Positions 1 through 8,126 of a stretch of 61,723 nt of DNA are shown here, piece after piece; position 1 is the stretch's first letter; the number at the start of each line of letters is the position of its first letter. The stretch is from Actinomyces sp. (GTDB lineage: Bacteria > Actinomycetota > Actinomycetes > Actinomycetales > Actinomycetaceae). A model generated the notes under the pieces. That model did not search any database. It was not told where the DNA came from and saw nothing but the letters and a program-made list of their open reading frames with translations. The position numbers were made by a program, and so were the translations under genes. Where the stretch lies: assembly GCA_018375675.1 (NCBI GenBank), contig JAHACW010000005.1, positions 1-61,723 of the forward strand. Direction: 5' to 3'.

Positions 1-560
1 GGCCCGGCCGCCCGCGAGATCGCCACACGCGAGCCTGCGGCTCGGAGTGGTCGATCTCGAAGCCCGCCCGTGCCCTCCGGACCCTCCGGCGCCCTCCACG
101 CCAGTGGGGCCGGGTCGCTGGCGTGTGGCTGGGTGCGTCGGCTCAAAGCCTGGCCAGGCCCCGCCGCCGCCCACCGGCACCGCGGCAGGTCCCTCCGGCG
201 CCCACCGGCACCGCGGCAGGACCCTCCGGCGCCCACCGGCACCGCGGCAGGTCCCTCCGGCGCCCACCGGCACCGCGGCAGGTCCCTCCGGCGCCCACCG
301 GCACCGCGGCAGGACCCTCCGGCGCCCTCCACACCAGTGGGGCCGGGTGTACTGACGTGTGGCTCGGTGCGTCGGCTCGTTGTCCGGCCAGGCCCCGCCG
401 CCGCCCACGGGCACTGCAGTCTGGCCCTCCGGTCCCTCCGGCGCCCTCCACACCAGTGGGACCTGGTGTGCTGACGTTTGTAACGTCGGCCGCCCACTGG
501 TCGTCCGGCCAGGCTCCGCCGCCGCCCACGGGCACCGCAGTCTGGCCCTCCGGTCCCTCC
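1..560. repeat. Degenerate ~120-bp repeat block, non-coding
   Basis: GC-rich sequence in which one module recurs: a GGCCAGGC(C/T)CCGCC core, a CCAC(C/G)GGCAC stretch, CCCTCCGG runs, then a CCTCCAC(A/G)CCAGTGGG-like end. The core lies near 154, 387 and 508; the last two are 121 bp apart. A diverged copy sits at 784-858 and an inverted relative at 13431-13545. Open frames across it exist on both strands only because the sequence is stop-poor and repetitive. I see no ribosome binding site, so I do not call a gene. Confidence 0.7.
170..324. repeat. 31-bp tandem repeat, five units
   Basis: Five head-to-tail copies of a 31-bp unit start at 170, 201, 232, 263 and 294. Units 2 and 5 differ from the others at one base (AGGACC instead of AGGTCC). 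There are no spacers, so this is a minisatellite and not a CRISPR. The 31-bp period is not a multiple of three, which argues against selection as protein. Confidence 0.9.
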
Positions 561-612
561 GGCTCCCTCCACACCGGCGGCGCTGTGTCGCTGGAGTGTG
601 GCTGGGGGCGTG

Positions 613-858
613 TTGTTACAAACGTCGTCAATCCAAGGTGTTTTTTGTGTGGATTTCTGATCCGTTGTTACAAACGTCGTCAATCTGAGGGCTTTTTCGC
701 TGATTATGGTGGTTTTTGGGCTTGGATTGACGACGTTTGTCACAGGGGTCTTCGTGAGGCGATTTAAATCGTGGTGGTTTGACGACGTTTGTAACGTCGG
801 CCGCCCCCTGGTCGCCCGGCCAGGCCCCGCCACCGGCCACGGGTATCGCATCTGGGTC
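613..858. repeat. Inverted cluster of an 18-bp motif GTTACAAACGTCGTCAAT
   Basis: GTTACAAACGTCGTCAAT occurs at 615-632 and 667-684. Its reverse complement, with one or two changes, occurs at 726-743 and 778-795, and a partial copy at about 472-485. The forward and reverse copies face each other across an AT-richer segment. The sequence after the last copy (784-858) repeats the left-edge module. No gene is visible here. Confidence 0.75.
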
Positions 859-923
859 CTGTAGACCAGGCGGCCCGCTCTCCTGAAACCGGTGTCGCCT
901 TTGCTCGCTGGCATCTGTAGGGG

Positions 924-1129
924 TTGAAACCATCGTCGCCTTTGCGGGCGCCGGCCGAGCCCCAATTGAAACCGCCATCGCCTTTGCGGGCGTCGGCCGA
1001 GCCCCAATTGAAACCGCCATCGCCTTTGCGGGCGTCGGCCGAGCCTCGATTGAAACCGCCATCGCCTTTGCGGGCGTCGGCCGAGCCTCGATTGAAACCG
1101 CCATCGCCTTTGCGGGCGCGAAATGGGCG
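924..1129. repeat. 42-bp tandem repeat, five units
   Basis: Units begin TTGAAAC at 924, 966, 1008, 1050 and 1092, exactly 42 bp apart; the last is slightly truncated. Units differ at a few positions (CCCCAA versus CCTCGA). Because 42 is a multiple of three, frames stay open on both strands and give 14-residue periodic translations. I find no start with a ribosome binding site and no recognisable domain, so I treat it as non-coding. Confidence 0.85.
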
Positions 1130-1279
1130 TTTTCGGTGCAGTTTTCGGGCGCAGAGGCGATGCCGGTTTCAAGGCTCCCTTGTTGGGGGCGAGCAGTGGT
1201 GACGGTGGTTTCATGCTGGCCTGAATCAGTGGCCGTAGAGGTGTCATTGGTTTCAAAGTCCCCATGGGCGGGGTCCTGA

Positions 1280-1524
1280 GCGCGAAAAAGTTCGCCCTGC
1301 TTGGTCTGATGGTGGGTGCGAGCGCGAAATAGTTCGCCCAGTGCACGAAAAATCGCCCAAAATTGGCATTTTGTGGCGTGCTGGGCGAGTTTTTTCGCGG
1401 AAATGTCGCTAGAGGGGGTGTGCTGGGCGAGTTTTGTCGCGGAAACGCGGCTGGAGGGGGTGTGCTGGGCGAGTTGTTTCGCGATCCAGCAGCCGCAGGT
1501 GCCCGTGGGCGAACTTTGTCGCGC
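1280..1524. repeat. Seven-copy 18-bp motif array in two orientations
   Basis: GCGCGAAAAAGTTCGCCC-type copies lie at 1280-1297, 1322-1339 and, shortened, 1343-1358. The complementary orientation (GGGCGAGTTTTTTCGCGG-type) lies at 1383-1400, 1425-1442, 1467-1483 and 1507-1524. The second set is spaced 42, 42 and 40 bp apart. Facing arms could form long hairpins. No coding evidence. Confidence 0.8.
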
Positions 1525-1808
1525 CGCAGCCCTGGTAGTCGGCCCCCTACCGGCAGTGTTAACCCTTCAATGCGCAGCTAAACCCTATGGGTGGCATGGT
1601 GGGCAGCCCGCCCAGCCCACCACCCATCGGGTTAACGTGCGCATAGGTGGGCCCACGTGCGCATTAGCGGGTTAACGTGCGCATGAAGGGGCTCAGGCCG
1701 CCAGCTGTCGGCCTGAGTCTGGTGACTGGGTGCAACGTTCGGCGGCTGGGTGTGGTGCGTAAGCGGTCGGGCGTCATGTGCGGCTGGTTGTGCTCGCGCG
1801 TGCGTACA
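1525..1808. other. Non-coding stretch with repeated GTTAAC-containing motifs
   Basis: GTTAACGTGCGCAT occurs at 1631-1644 and 1671-1684 (40 bp apart), with a related CACGTGCGCAT at 1654-1664 and a reversed GTTAACCC at 1558-1565. I see no gene. It separates the upstream repeats from the CPBP gene terminator. Confidence 0.55.
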
Positions 1809-1842
1809 GTAGCGCCCCGCCCGAACCCGGGCGGGGCGCTAC
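1809..1842 (-). terminator. Perfect hairpin after the CPBP gene
   Basis: Fifteen complementary bases (GTAGCGCCCCGCCCG and its reverse complement) surround an AACC loop, 12 bp after the stop of the minus-strand CPBP gene. There is no long T-tract, as is common for terminators in high-GC actinobacteria. Confidence 0.75.
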
Positions 1843-1854
1843 CACAACCAACAA

Positions 1855-2679
1855 TCAGGCGTTCTGCAGTACTCCCTGCATGGCGAACATGAGGCCCACC
1901 ATGATCGTGTTGTTGAGTGCGTGGAACAGCCACGAGTACGCCACGTTCTTCCCGGACATTACGTACACGAGCGTCAGGACGATGCTGAGTGGCAGGTACG
2001 TGAAGAAGTCCTGCCACTGGTGACAATGCATGTAGGCAAACAGTGCCGCGGAGATCGATGCGACGAGCCACGTGGGTGCGTATGCGCTGAGCTTGCCGAT
2101 GAGGATGTGGCGGTAGAAAATCTCTTCGACCATGGGCACCCCAATGGCGACGAAGAAGCAGAAGACGAGTCCCGTGCCGCCGTCAAAAATTGCGTTGATG
2201 ACGGCCTGCTGGTTATCGGCGACCGGCGGGTTGAGCCCGTAGAGGGCGATGCGGGTCGCGGCCTGGACGATGACGACCAGGATCCACAGGCCGAAAAGCA
2301 GCAGGATCTTCAAGAAGGGGCGCGTGCGCAGGTAGGTGAAAGCGGGGAAGAACTCGCGCGAAAACAGTGCCAGGACGATGATCAGGAAGACCGTGTCGAC
2401 AGCGAGGTTGATGGCCGTCAGGTTCCACGACTCGGGGAAGAGGAGCATGGGAACGGCGCCCACCAGGAAGAACGCGGCGTAGGGGATGCCGAAGATCGCG
2501 ATGCGCACCCAGTCCGCGCGCGTCGGGCCCGCGGGGGACGAGGCCGGGGACGCCTCGCTCGAAACCGGCTCGCCGGGCAGGGGGAGGGGAGTGGCGGCCG
2601 CGTGGCCCTGCGGGCCTGCGCTTGTCACGGGAGAATCTGCCGTCGCGCTGAGGGGCTGTGTATTCGGGTCGGTGGCCAT
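1855..2679 (-). CDS. CPBP-family (CAAX protease-like) intramembrane metalloprotease
   Basis: 274-residue polytopic membrane protein. After a Pro/Ala/Ser-rich cytoplasmic leader of about 50 residues come roughly eight hydrophobic segments. The diagnostic CPBP/Abi motifs are present: VEEIFYRH around residue 183 (the paired glutamates and Arg), FAYMHCHQ around 213 (metal-binding His) and HALNN around 253. The family cleaves substrates within or near the membrane; in bacteria some members confer bacteriocin self-immunity or process signalling proteins. The natural substrate cannot be read from sequence. It is monocistronic: a promoter-like pair lies upstream (2721-2750) and a strong hairpin follows. 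Divergent from the iron operon. Family call is firm, role unknown. Confidence 0.88.
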   Translation of the reverse strand: MATDPNTQPLSATADSPVTSAGPQGHAAATPLPLPGEPVSSEASPASSPAGPTRADWVRIAIFGIPYAAFFLVGAVPMLLFPESWNLTAINLAVDTVFLIIVLALFSREFFPAFTYLRTRPFLKILLLFGLWILVVIVQAATRIALYGLNPPVADNQQAVINAIFDGGTGLVFCFFVAIGVPMVEEIFYRHILIGKLSAYAPTWLVASISAALFAYMHCHQWQDFFTYLPLSIVLTLVYVMSGKNVAYSWLFHALNNTIMVGLMFAMQGVLQNA

Positions 2680-2720
2680 GGGTGGGCTCAGCTTCCTGTC
2701 GTTAATAGTGCTGCCGGAAT

Positions 2721-2750
2721 ATTATGGCAAAATTTGAAATATCTTTCCAA
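2721..2750 (-). promoter_or_regulatory. Promoter of the CPBP gene
   Basis: On the minus strand, TTGGAA (2750-2745) and CATAAT (2726-2721) are separated by 18 bp and lie about 40 bases before the ATG at 2679. The surrounding DNA is unusually AT-rich for this window. Confidence 0.6.
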
Positions 2751-2917
2751 GCGCGTGAGTGTGCGGGTTATGCCTGTCGACGGCTGTGATGGCCTTGGTG
2801 TTTCGCCAGCTGGCGCGCCATTTTTATGGCACTGCGTCAGCAAGAGATTAGCCTGGGCCTTTAGTCCTTCAAGGGGGCTATGTCAGCGCGCTAAACACGG
2901 TCACGGCATGGTCACAA

Positions 2918-2933
2918 TTTAGGACGACCTAAA
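2918..2933. promoter_or_regulatory. Palindromic operator candidate upstream of the iron operon
   Basis: TTTAGGACGACCTAAA: TTTAGG and CCTAAA arms are perfect inverted repeats around ACGA, 8 bp upstream of the -35 element of the FTR1 operon. The TTAGG/CCTAA half sites resemble the half sites of DtxR/IdeR-type iron boxes, but the spacing is shorter than the canonical 19-bp box. Iron control is an inference from this resemblance and from the genes downstream. Confidence 0.55.
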
Positions 2934-2941
2934 CGGACTAC

Positions 2942-2970
2942 TTTTCACCTGGGCGAGATGTGGCTACGCT
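2942..2970 (+). promoter_or_regulatory. Promoter of the FTR1/P19 iron operon
   Basis: TTTTCA (2942-2947) and TACGCT (2965-2970) are spaced 17 bp. The transcript would begin near 2977 and run into an AGGAGG ribosome binding site at 3021-3026. Its position rules out translation starting at the upstream in-frame ATG at 2958, which lies inside the promoter. Confidence 0.6.
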
Positions 2971-3032
2971 CAATGCTTAGGAATTCCATCATCCCGGCGT
3001 TACCTAATCGCCGGATCCACAGGAGGCAAGCG

Positions 3033-4691
3033 GTGACAGTGCTTCGCGCTCACGCGCATAGTATTCGCGCTCACGTACACAACATCGGTCAGCGACTCAG
3101 TCGCGTCCTCATCGTCGCAGTCATGGCGGCTCTGGCCGTGGCCGTCTTCGCCTCGCCCTCGCGAGCCGCGGATCAGACGTGGAGCGATGTTTCGACCACG
3201 ATCAATGGCCTGATCGACGAAGGCGTGTCCACCTTCAAGGCAGGCGACGCAAAGGGCGGCAAGGACAAAGTCAACGACGCCTACTACAAGCACTACGAGA
3301 TCACCGGCATGGAGAAGCAGGTCATGGCCCGCATCTCCGGCTCGCGCGTCTCGCAGGTGGAGATGGAGTTCTCCCTCCTGAAGAAGGCCATGAGTGACGC
3401 CGACAGTGCGGGCGTCGATAGCCACGCTACGACCCTCAAGCAGTACATGGTCGAAGACGGCGCGTCCCTGGATGGCGTCGCCCCCGGATCGGCAGCCCAG
3501 GCCTCGTCGGATGATTACAGCCCCGGCGCATGGGGTGAGGTCGCCAAGACGATCAACGGCATCCTCGAAGACGGCGCCAATGCCTACAAGGGCGGCGACG
3601 CCAAGGCCGGTAAGGACAAGGTCAACGAGGCCTACTACAAGCACTACGAGATCACCGGCATGGAGAAGCAGGTCATGAGCCGGATCTCCGGCTCGCGCGT
3701 CTCGCAGGTGGAGATGGAGTTCTCCCTCCTGAAGAAGGCCATGACCGACGACGACTCGGCGGCGGTCGACCAGCACCTCTCGACGCTGACGAACTACATC
3801 CGCGAGGACGCCAATAGCCTCGACGGCTACACCGGCAAGGCTGCCGACAAGACCACTGACAGCTCGGGCACCTCCCCGTGGATCGCCCAGTTCCTGCCCT
3901 CCCTCCTTGTGATCCTGCGCGAGGGCATGGAGGCAATCCTCGTCGTCGCCGCCGTCCTGGCCTACCTGGCTAAGGCCGGCCACAAGAACAAGGCCCCCAT
4001 CGTGTGGGGCGGCGTCGCCCTCGCCCTCGCCCTGTCCGTGGGTCTGGCTTTCCTCTTCAGCTACGTGACCTCCCTGGCGGGCGCCAATCAGGAGCTCCTC
4101 GAGGGCTTCGCCGCGCTCTTCGCGGTTGTCATGCTGATCTGGGTCTCCAACTGGATGATCAACAAGTCCTCCAACAAGGCCTGGGACGAGTACATCAAGA
4201 AGCAAACCGACGCCTCGCTGACCAGCGGCTCCCTGCTGGGCCTGGCGTTCATCTCCTTCCTCGCGGTTCTGCGCGAGGGCGCCGAGACGATGCTCTTCTA
4301 CGTGCCGATCGTCGCCGCCGCGGGCGACAAGGTCCACTACGTGTGGATCGGCCTGGCGGTCGGCCTCGTGGCCCTGGTCATCATCTACCTGCTCATCCAG
4401 TTCGCGGCGGTTCGCATCCCGCTGCGCCCCTTCTTCACCATTACCTCGCTGCTGATGGCCTTCATGGCCTTCACGTTCACGGGTTCTGGTATCGGGGAAC
4501 TCCAGGAGGCGGACGTCGTGTCTCTGACGCCCATCTCCGGCTTCCCCACTATTGACCTCTTGGGGATCTACCCCCGAGTGGAGAACCTGGCCGCGCAAGC
4601 CATCGTTCTCGCCATCATCGTCGGTCTCTATTTCTTCGGAAAAGCTCGCCTCGCCCGCGAGGCCGCCGCCCAGTCGCGGGCCGGGGAATGA
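3033..4691 (+). CDS. FTR1-family iron permease with duplicated extracytoplasmic domain (FetM-like)
   Basis: 552 residues. The GTG start is set by AGGAGG six bases upstream. A signal sequence ends near AAD at about residue 46. Then come two near-identical ~85-residue helical repeats (roughly 48-135 and 164-250), each carrying YYKHYEITGMEKQVM and SRVSQVEMEFSLLKKAM. The C-terminal half is a seven-helix permease with two REGxE iron motifs (LREGMEAIL, LREGAETML), the hallmark of FTR1/EfeU/FetM proteins that move ferric iron. First gene of an operon with a P19-like lipoprotein, as in the FetM-FetP and Campylobacter P19 systems. Likely iron-regulated through the palindrome at 2918. The internal duplication is discussed in the findings. 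Confidence 0.9.
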   Translation: MTVLRAHAHSIRAHVHNIGQRLSRVLIVAVMAALAVAVFASPSRAADQTWSDVSTTINGLIDEGVSTFKAGDAKGGKDKVNDAYYKHYEITGMEKQVMARISGSRVSQVEMEFSLLKKAMSDADSAGVDSHATTLKQYMVEDGASLDGVAPGSAAQASSDDYSPGAWGEVAKTINGILEDGANAYKGGDAKAGKDKVNEAYYKHYEITGMEKQVMSRISGSRVSQVEMEFSLLKKAMTDDDSAAVDQHLSTLTNYIREDANSLDGYTGKAADKTTDSSGTSPWIAQFLPSLLVILREGMEAILVVAAVLAYLAKAGHKNKAPIVWGGVALALALSVGLAFLFSYVTSLAGANQELLEGFAALFAVVMLIWVSNWMINKSSNKAWDEYIKKQTDASLTSGSLLGLAFISFLAVLREGAETMLFYVPIVAAAGDKVHYVWIGLAVGLVALVIIYLLIQFAAVRIPLRPFFTITSLLMAFMAFTFTGSGIGELQEADVVSLTPISGFPTIDLLGIYPRVENLAAQAIVLAIIVGLYFFGKARLAREAAAQSRAGE

Positions 4692-4746
4692 CACCCCCGA
4701 GCGACACCGACGTTTCACCCAACCAACACGCACAGGAGATCATCAC

Positions 4747-5379
4747 ATGAAGCGCTCTCTGTTCCGCGTCGGCGCGGCCCTGGCCACGCTGGCCCTCGCA
4801 GGCACTCTGGCGGCCTGCTCCAACAACTCCTCCTCGTCCTCCAGTGAGAAGCCCGCGGCCTCGTCCTCGGCCGCCGCTGACTCTGCCGCCCCCGCCCCCG
4901 GCGAGGATGCTGGCTTCGAAGAGCAGCCCCTCGGCGACGAGGTCCACGTTGGCCCCCTCGTCGTGGGCGGCGTCTACTTCCAGCCCGTCGAGATGGAGCC
5001 CCAGGTGGGTACCCCCGCCGCAGAATCCTCGATGCACATTGAGGCCGACATCGCCGCCGCTCCTGACAACAAGCTCGGCTACGGTGCGGGCGACTTCGTG
5101 TCCGGCCTGACCGTGGACTACGCGATCAAGGACAAGTCCGGCAACGTCGTCCAGGAAGGCACGCTCATGCCGATGAACGCGTCCGACGGCCCGCACTACG
5201 GCCTGAACCTGCCCAAGCTGGACGCCGGCACCTACGACGTGTCCTTTATGATCAAGCCCCCCAGCGTGTGGCTGCTGCACACCGACAAGACCACGGGTGT
5301 TGAGGGCCGCTTCTGGACTGAGCCGCTCGTCGCCGAGTTCCCGGATTGGCAGTGGGATCCCACGGCCGTCTCCTGGTGA
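4747..5379 (+). CDS. P19-like (FetP/Tp34-type) iron-binding lipoprotein
   Basis: 210 residues. A lipobox (LAGTLAAC) puts the mature Cys near residue 23, followed by a Ser/Ala/Pro linker of about 30 residues and one globular domain. The domain has the features of the P19/Tp34 family: Met/Glu near VEMEPQVG, a MPMNASDGPHYG segment with Met and His metal ligands, and a closing WLLHTDKTTGVEGRF strand. Family members bind copper and iron outside the membrane and hand iron to the partner FTR1 permease. It follows that permease by 55 bp, as in fetMP operons. A large hairpin follows it (5398-5441), which may lower expression of the downstream genes. Confidence 0.88.
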   Translation: MKRSLFRVGAALATLALAGTLAACSNNSSSSSSEKPAASSSAAADSAAPAPGEDAGFEEQPLGDEVHVGPLVVGGVYFQPVEMEPQVGTPAAESSMHIEADIAAAPDNKLGYGAGDFVSGLTVDYAIKDKSGNVVQEGTLMPMNASDGPHYGLNLPKLDAGTYDVSFMIKPPSVWLLHTDKTTGVEGRFWTEPLVAEFPDWQWDPTAVSW

Positions 5380-5397
5380 TCGACGATCGCTTGCAGT

Positions 5398-5441
5398 GGG
5401 GCCGAGGCAGTGGTTCTTTGTAGGACCGCTGGCCTCGGCCC
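5398..5441 (+). terminator. Intra-operon hairpin (attenuator or processing site)
   Basis: GGGCCGAGGC pairs with GCCTCGGCCC, extended through AGTGGT/ACCGCT after a one-base bulge, loop about 10 bases. It lies 19 bp after the P19-like gene and before the DUF2318 gene. A TAGAAT hexamer at 5459-5464 could restart transcription. Similar GGCCGAGGC arms occur in other hairpins of this window (16892-16923). Confidence 0.6.
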
Positions 5442-5514
5442 TCGCCCCGTGAGGGGACTAGAATCGATACCGTAGCTACGACTTCGGTGAACCTTTATTT
5501 CGGGAGGAAAGCCA

Positions 5515-6834
5515 ATGCTTCAGCAGATGAGTGAAGCAACCCTGACGCTGCTGTTGACGATGCTCGCGCTCGGCGCCGTCATCCGCTTCATGCCCGCCGC
5601 CGGGCATGGTCGCCGCGGGAAGAAGGCGCGCTCGGTCGCCGTGTGGGCCGGTATCGGCCTGGGCATGGTCTCTTCCCTGGCTCTGACGATCATTAACGTC
5701 GAGGCCCCCAAGTCCGTGAACCGCCAGACCGTCGGCCTGTTCACCCTCCCCGTCGCGATCGTCCTCGCGGTCCTGTTCCTCGCGCTCATCGCGGTGCGCT
5801 CGCGCCGCGTGCGCGCCCTCCTGCCCGGGGACGCCGACGACGAGGCCCGGGCTGCCTCGTCGATGGAAACCGCAGTGAGCGGGGATACCCTCGTGCGCAT
5901 CGTCGGCGCCCTCTACATTGCGGCCGCCCTGTTCCGCGCAGTCCCCACGGCCATGAACCAGGCCGTCATGATGCTCTCGGGCGGCGTCGAGATCTACTCG
6001 ACCCCGGTCGTTCTCGCGCTCGTCGGCTACGTGCTGGCGTGGGTGCTCGTCTGCTTTGTCACATGGGTCTCCTACCGCCTGTGCTCGTGGAACAATCGCG
6101 TGTGGCCGGCGGCCTTCATCCTGATCTCGCTGCTGGCCAACCACGCACTGATGATCGTGCGCATCATCAAGGCCAAGCGCTGGATTGCGATTCCCAAGGA
6201 CGCGTGGAACGTCATGTCGTGGTTCATCAACCACGAGGCCGTCTTCACGATCGCCGCGGGCCTGGCCCTGTGCGCCGTCGTGGTCCTGACCTGGCTGGCC
6301 TCGCGCTCCATCCCGACCGTTGGGGCCAACCCCGCCGAGGGACGCCTGGGCCGCGCGCGCTCGCGCCTCTACAAGTCCATGGCCGGCACCGCCGCCCTCG
6401 GCTACCTGTGCGGCGCGCTGCTCATCACCGTCGGCGTCGCCTACGGCAGCCAGGAGATCGAGCTGTCCCCGCCCGAGTCCTACAGCGTCGTCGACGACCA
6501 GGTGAGCGTCAACCTCGCCGACATCTCCGACGGTCACCTGCACCGCTTCGAGTACACGACCTCGGGCGGCGTGAAGGTGCGCTTCATCGTCATCCAGAAG
6601 TCCGGCTCCTCCTTCGGCGTGGGCCTGGACGCGTGCGATATCTGCGGCCCCACCGGCTACTACGAGAAGGACGGCAAGGTCATCTGCAAGCTGTGTGAAG
6701 TGGCGATGAACATCGCGACCATCGGCTTTAAGGGCGGCTGCAACCCGATCCCGATCGACTACAAGGTCTCCAACGGCACGCTGACCGTGCCGATCTCGGC
6801 TCTCGAGGCCTCGGCCTCCGTCTTCGCGAAGTAA
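5515..6834 (+). CDS. DUF2318 membrane protein with CxxC metal motifs
   Basis: 439 residues. About eight transmembrane segments occupy the first ~310 residues; a C-terminal extracytoplasmic domain follows. That domain contains a CDIC and a CKLC pair in the DUF2318 arrangement (DACDICGPTGYY then GKVICKLCEVAMN), predicted to bind a metal or Fe-S centre. In Campylobacter the equivalent gene (Cj1660) follows the FTR1 and P19 genes and precedes two permeases and an ATPase, the same order as here. Likely role: redox or metal handling for iron uptake at the membrane; the exact reaction is unknown. GGAGGAAAG gives a strong ribosome binding site before the ATG. Confidence 0.85.
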   Translation: MLQQMSEATLTLLLTMLALGAVIRFMPAAGHGRRGKKARSVAVWAGIGLGMVSSLALTIINVEAPKSVNRQTVGLFTLPVAIVLAVLFLALIAVRSRRVRALLPGDADDEARAASSMETAVSGDTLVRIVGALYIAAALFRAVPTAMNQAVMMLSGGVEIYSTPVVLALVGYVLAWVLVCFVTWVSYRLCSWNNRVWPAAFILISLLANHALMIVRIIKAKRWIAIPKDAWNVMSWFINHEAVFTIAAGLALCAVVVLTWLASRSIPTVGANPAEGRLGRARSRLYKSMAGTAALGYLCGALLITVGVAYGSQEIELSPPESYSVVDDQVSVNLADISDGHLHRFEYTTSGGVKVRFIVIQKSGSSFGVGLDACDICGPTGYYEKDGKVICKLCEVAMNIATIGFKGGCNPIPIDYKVSNGTLTVPISALEASASVFAK

Positions 6835-6843
6835 GGGGATCGC

Positions 6844-8121
6844 GTGTTCTTCCGAATGCTGCGCGGTGCCCTCACGAGGCGCGGTAACCGCCACCTGATG
6901 ATCGCCCTGACCGTCGCGCTGGGCGCCTGCGTCGCCACGTCCATGCTCTCCGTCATGTTCAACGTGGGCGACAAGGTCAACCAGGAACTCAAGTCCTACG
7001 GCGCGAACATCGTCGTGCGCCCCCAGGGCGCGGCCGTCCTCGACGACCTCTACTCCACGGGCGAGGCCACCGAGTCCCGTTCCTACCTGCGCGAGGACGA
7101 GCTCGGCAACATCAAGACGATCTTCTGGACATACAACATCCTCGACTTCGCGCCCCTGCTGAGCGTGTCCGTCACGGATGGGAACGGCGAGCACGTGCCC
7201 ACGACCGGCACCTGGTTCAGCCATCACCTTGAGCTGGCCACCGGCGAGAGCGTCGAAACCGGCCTCGACAAGCTGCGCGGCTGGTGGGGCATCGAGGGCT
7301 CCTGGCCCGCTGATGACGATGAGGACGGCGCCCTCGTTGGCACCACCTACGCGGCCGCTCACGGCCTCGGCGTCGGCGACACCTTCACCCTCACCCGTGA
7401 AGGCATCACCCGCGACTTCACGGTGCGCGGCATCCTCACCAGTGGCGACGACGCCGACCGCGGCGTGTTCATTCAGCTGTCGCAGGCCCAGGCGCTCCTG
7501 AACCGCGAGGGCGTCGTCGGCAGTGTCGAGGTCTCCGCCCTGACCACGCCCGACAACGACCTGGCGCGCAAGGCCGCGAAGAACCCGAACTCGCTGAGCG
7601 TGTCCGAGAAGGAAACTTGGTACTGCACCGCCTACGTCTCCTCGATCGCCTACCAGATCGAGGAAGTCATGACGGACTCCGTGGCCCGCCCGGTCCGCCA
7701 GGTCGCCGAGTCCGAAGGCACGATCCTGGAGAAGACCCAGCTGCTCATGGTCCTCGTGACCGTCCTGGCGCTCATTGCCTCGGCCCTGGCCATCGCGAAC
7801 CTGGTGACCGCGGGCGTCATGGAGCGCTCCAGCGAAATCGGCCTCATGAAGGCTGTGGGCGCCAAGGATAAGCAGATCATCTCGCTGTTCCTGACGGAGA
7901 CGATCATCGTCGGCCTGGTCGGCGGCGTCCTCGGCTACGGCGGAGGCCTCGCGCTCGCACAGGCGATCGGCTACATGGTTTTTGGCTCCTCCATCGCCTT
8001 CGTGCCCGTCGTTGTCGGCCTCGTCGCCGTCCTCGTCATCCTCGTCGTCCTGGGAGCCTCCATCCCGGCGATCCGCTACCTGCTGCGCCTCAACGCGGCG
8101 GAAGTCCTGCACGGAAGGTGA
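6844..8121 (+). CDS. FtsX/MacB-type ABC permease (iron operon, first)
   Basis: 425 residues, GTG start 9 bp after the DUF2318 stop. The topology is that of FtsX-family permeases: one N-terminal helix, a large extracytoplasmic domain (about residues 45-280), then three C-terminal helices. Motifs near ERSSEIGLMKAVGAKDKQI and the closing LRLNAAEVLHGR are typical. The corresponding Campylobacter gene is Cj1661. It probably forms a heterodimer with the next gene and is driven by the ATPase encoded two genes later. Such permeases usually act mechanically on periplasmic partners and do not form a channel. Confidence 0.85.
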   Translation: MFFRMLRGALTRRGNRHLMIALTVALGACVATSMLSVMFNVGDKVNQELKSYGANIVVRPQGAAVLDDLYSTGEATESRSYLREDELGNIKTIFWTYNILDFAPLLSVSVTDGNGEHVPTTGTWFSHHLELATGESVETGLDKLRGWWGIEGSWPADDDEDGALVGTTYAAAHGLGVGDTFTLTREGITRDFTVRGILTSGDDADRGVFIQLSQAQALLNREGVVGSVEVSALTTPDNDLARKAAKNPNSLSVSEKETWYCTAYVSSIAYQIEEVMTDSVARPVRQVAESEGTILEKTQLLMVLVTVLALIASALAIANLVTAGVMERSSEIGLMKAVGAKDKQIISLFLTETIIVGLVGGVLGYGGGLALAQAIGYMVFGSSIAFVPVVVGLVAVLVILVVLGASIPAIRYLLRLNAAEVLHGR

Positions 8122-8126
8122 TGCCC

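Noticed and set aside
628..1104. 158-codon minus-strand reading frame across the 42-bp repeats
   Set aside because: It runs through unrelated repeat families, has no ribosome binding site and stays open only because of the repeat period.
170..1129. Regular repeats as a CRISPR array
   Set aside because: Units are contiguous, without unique spacers, and no cas gene is present; they are minisatellites.
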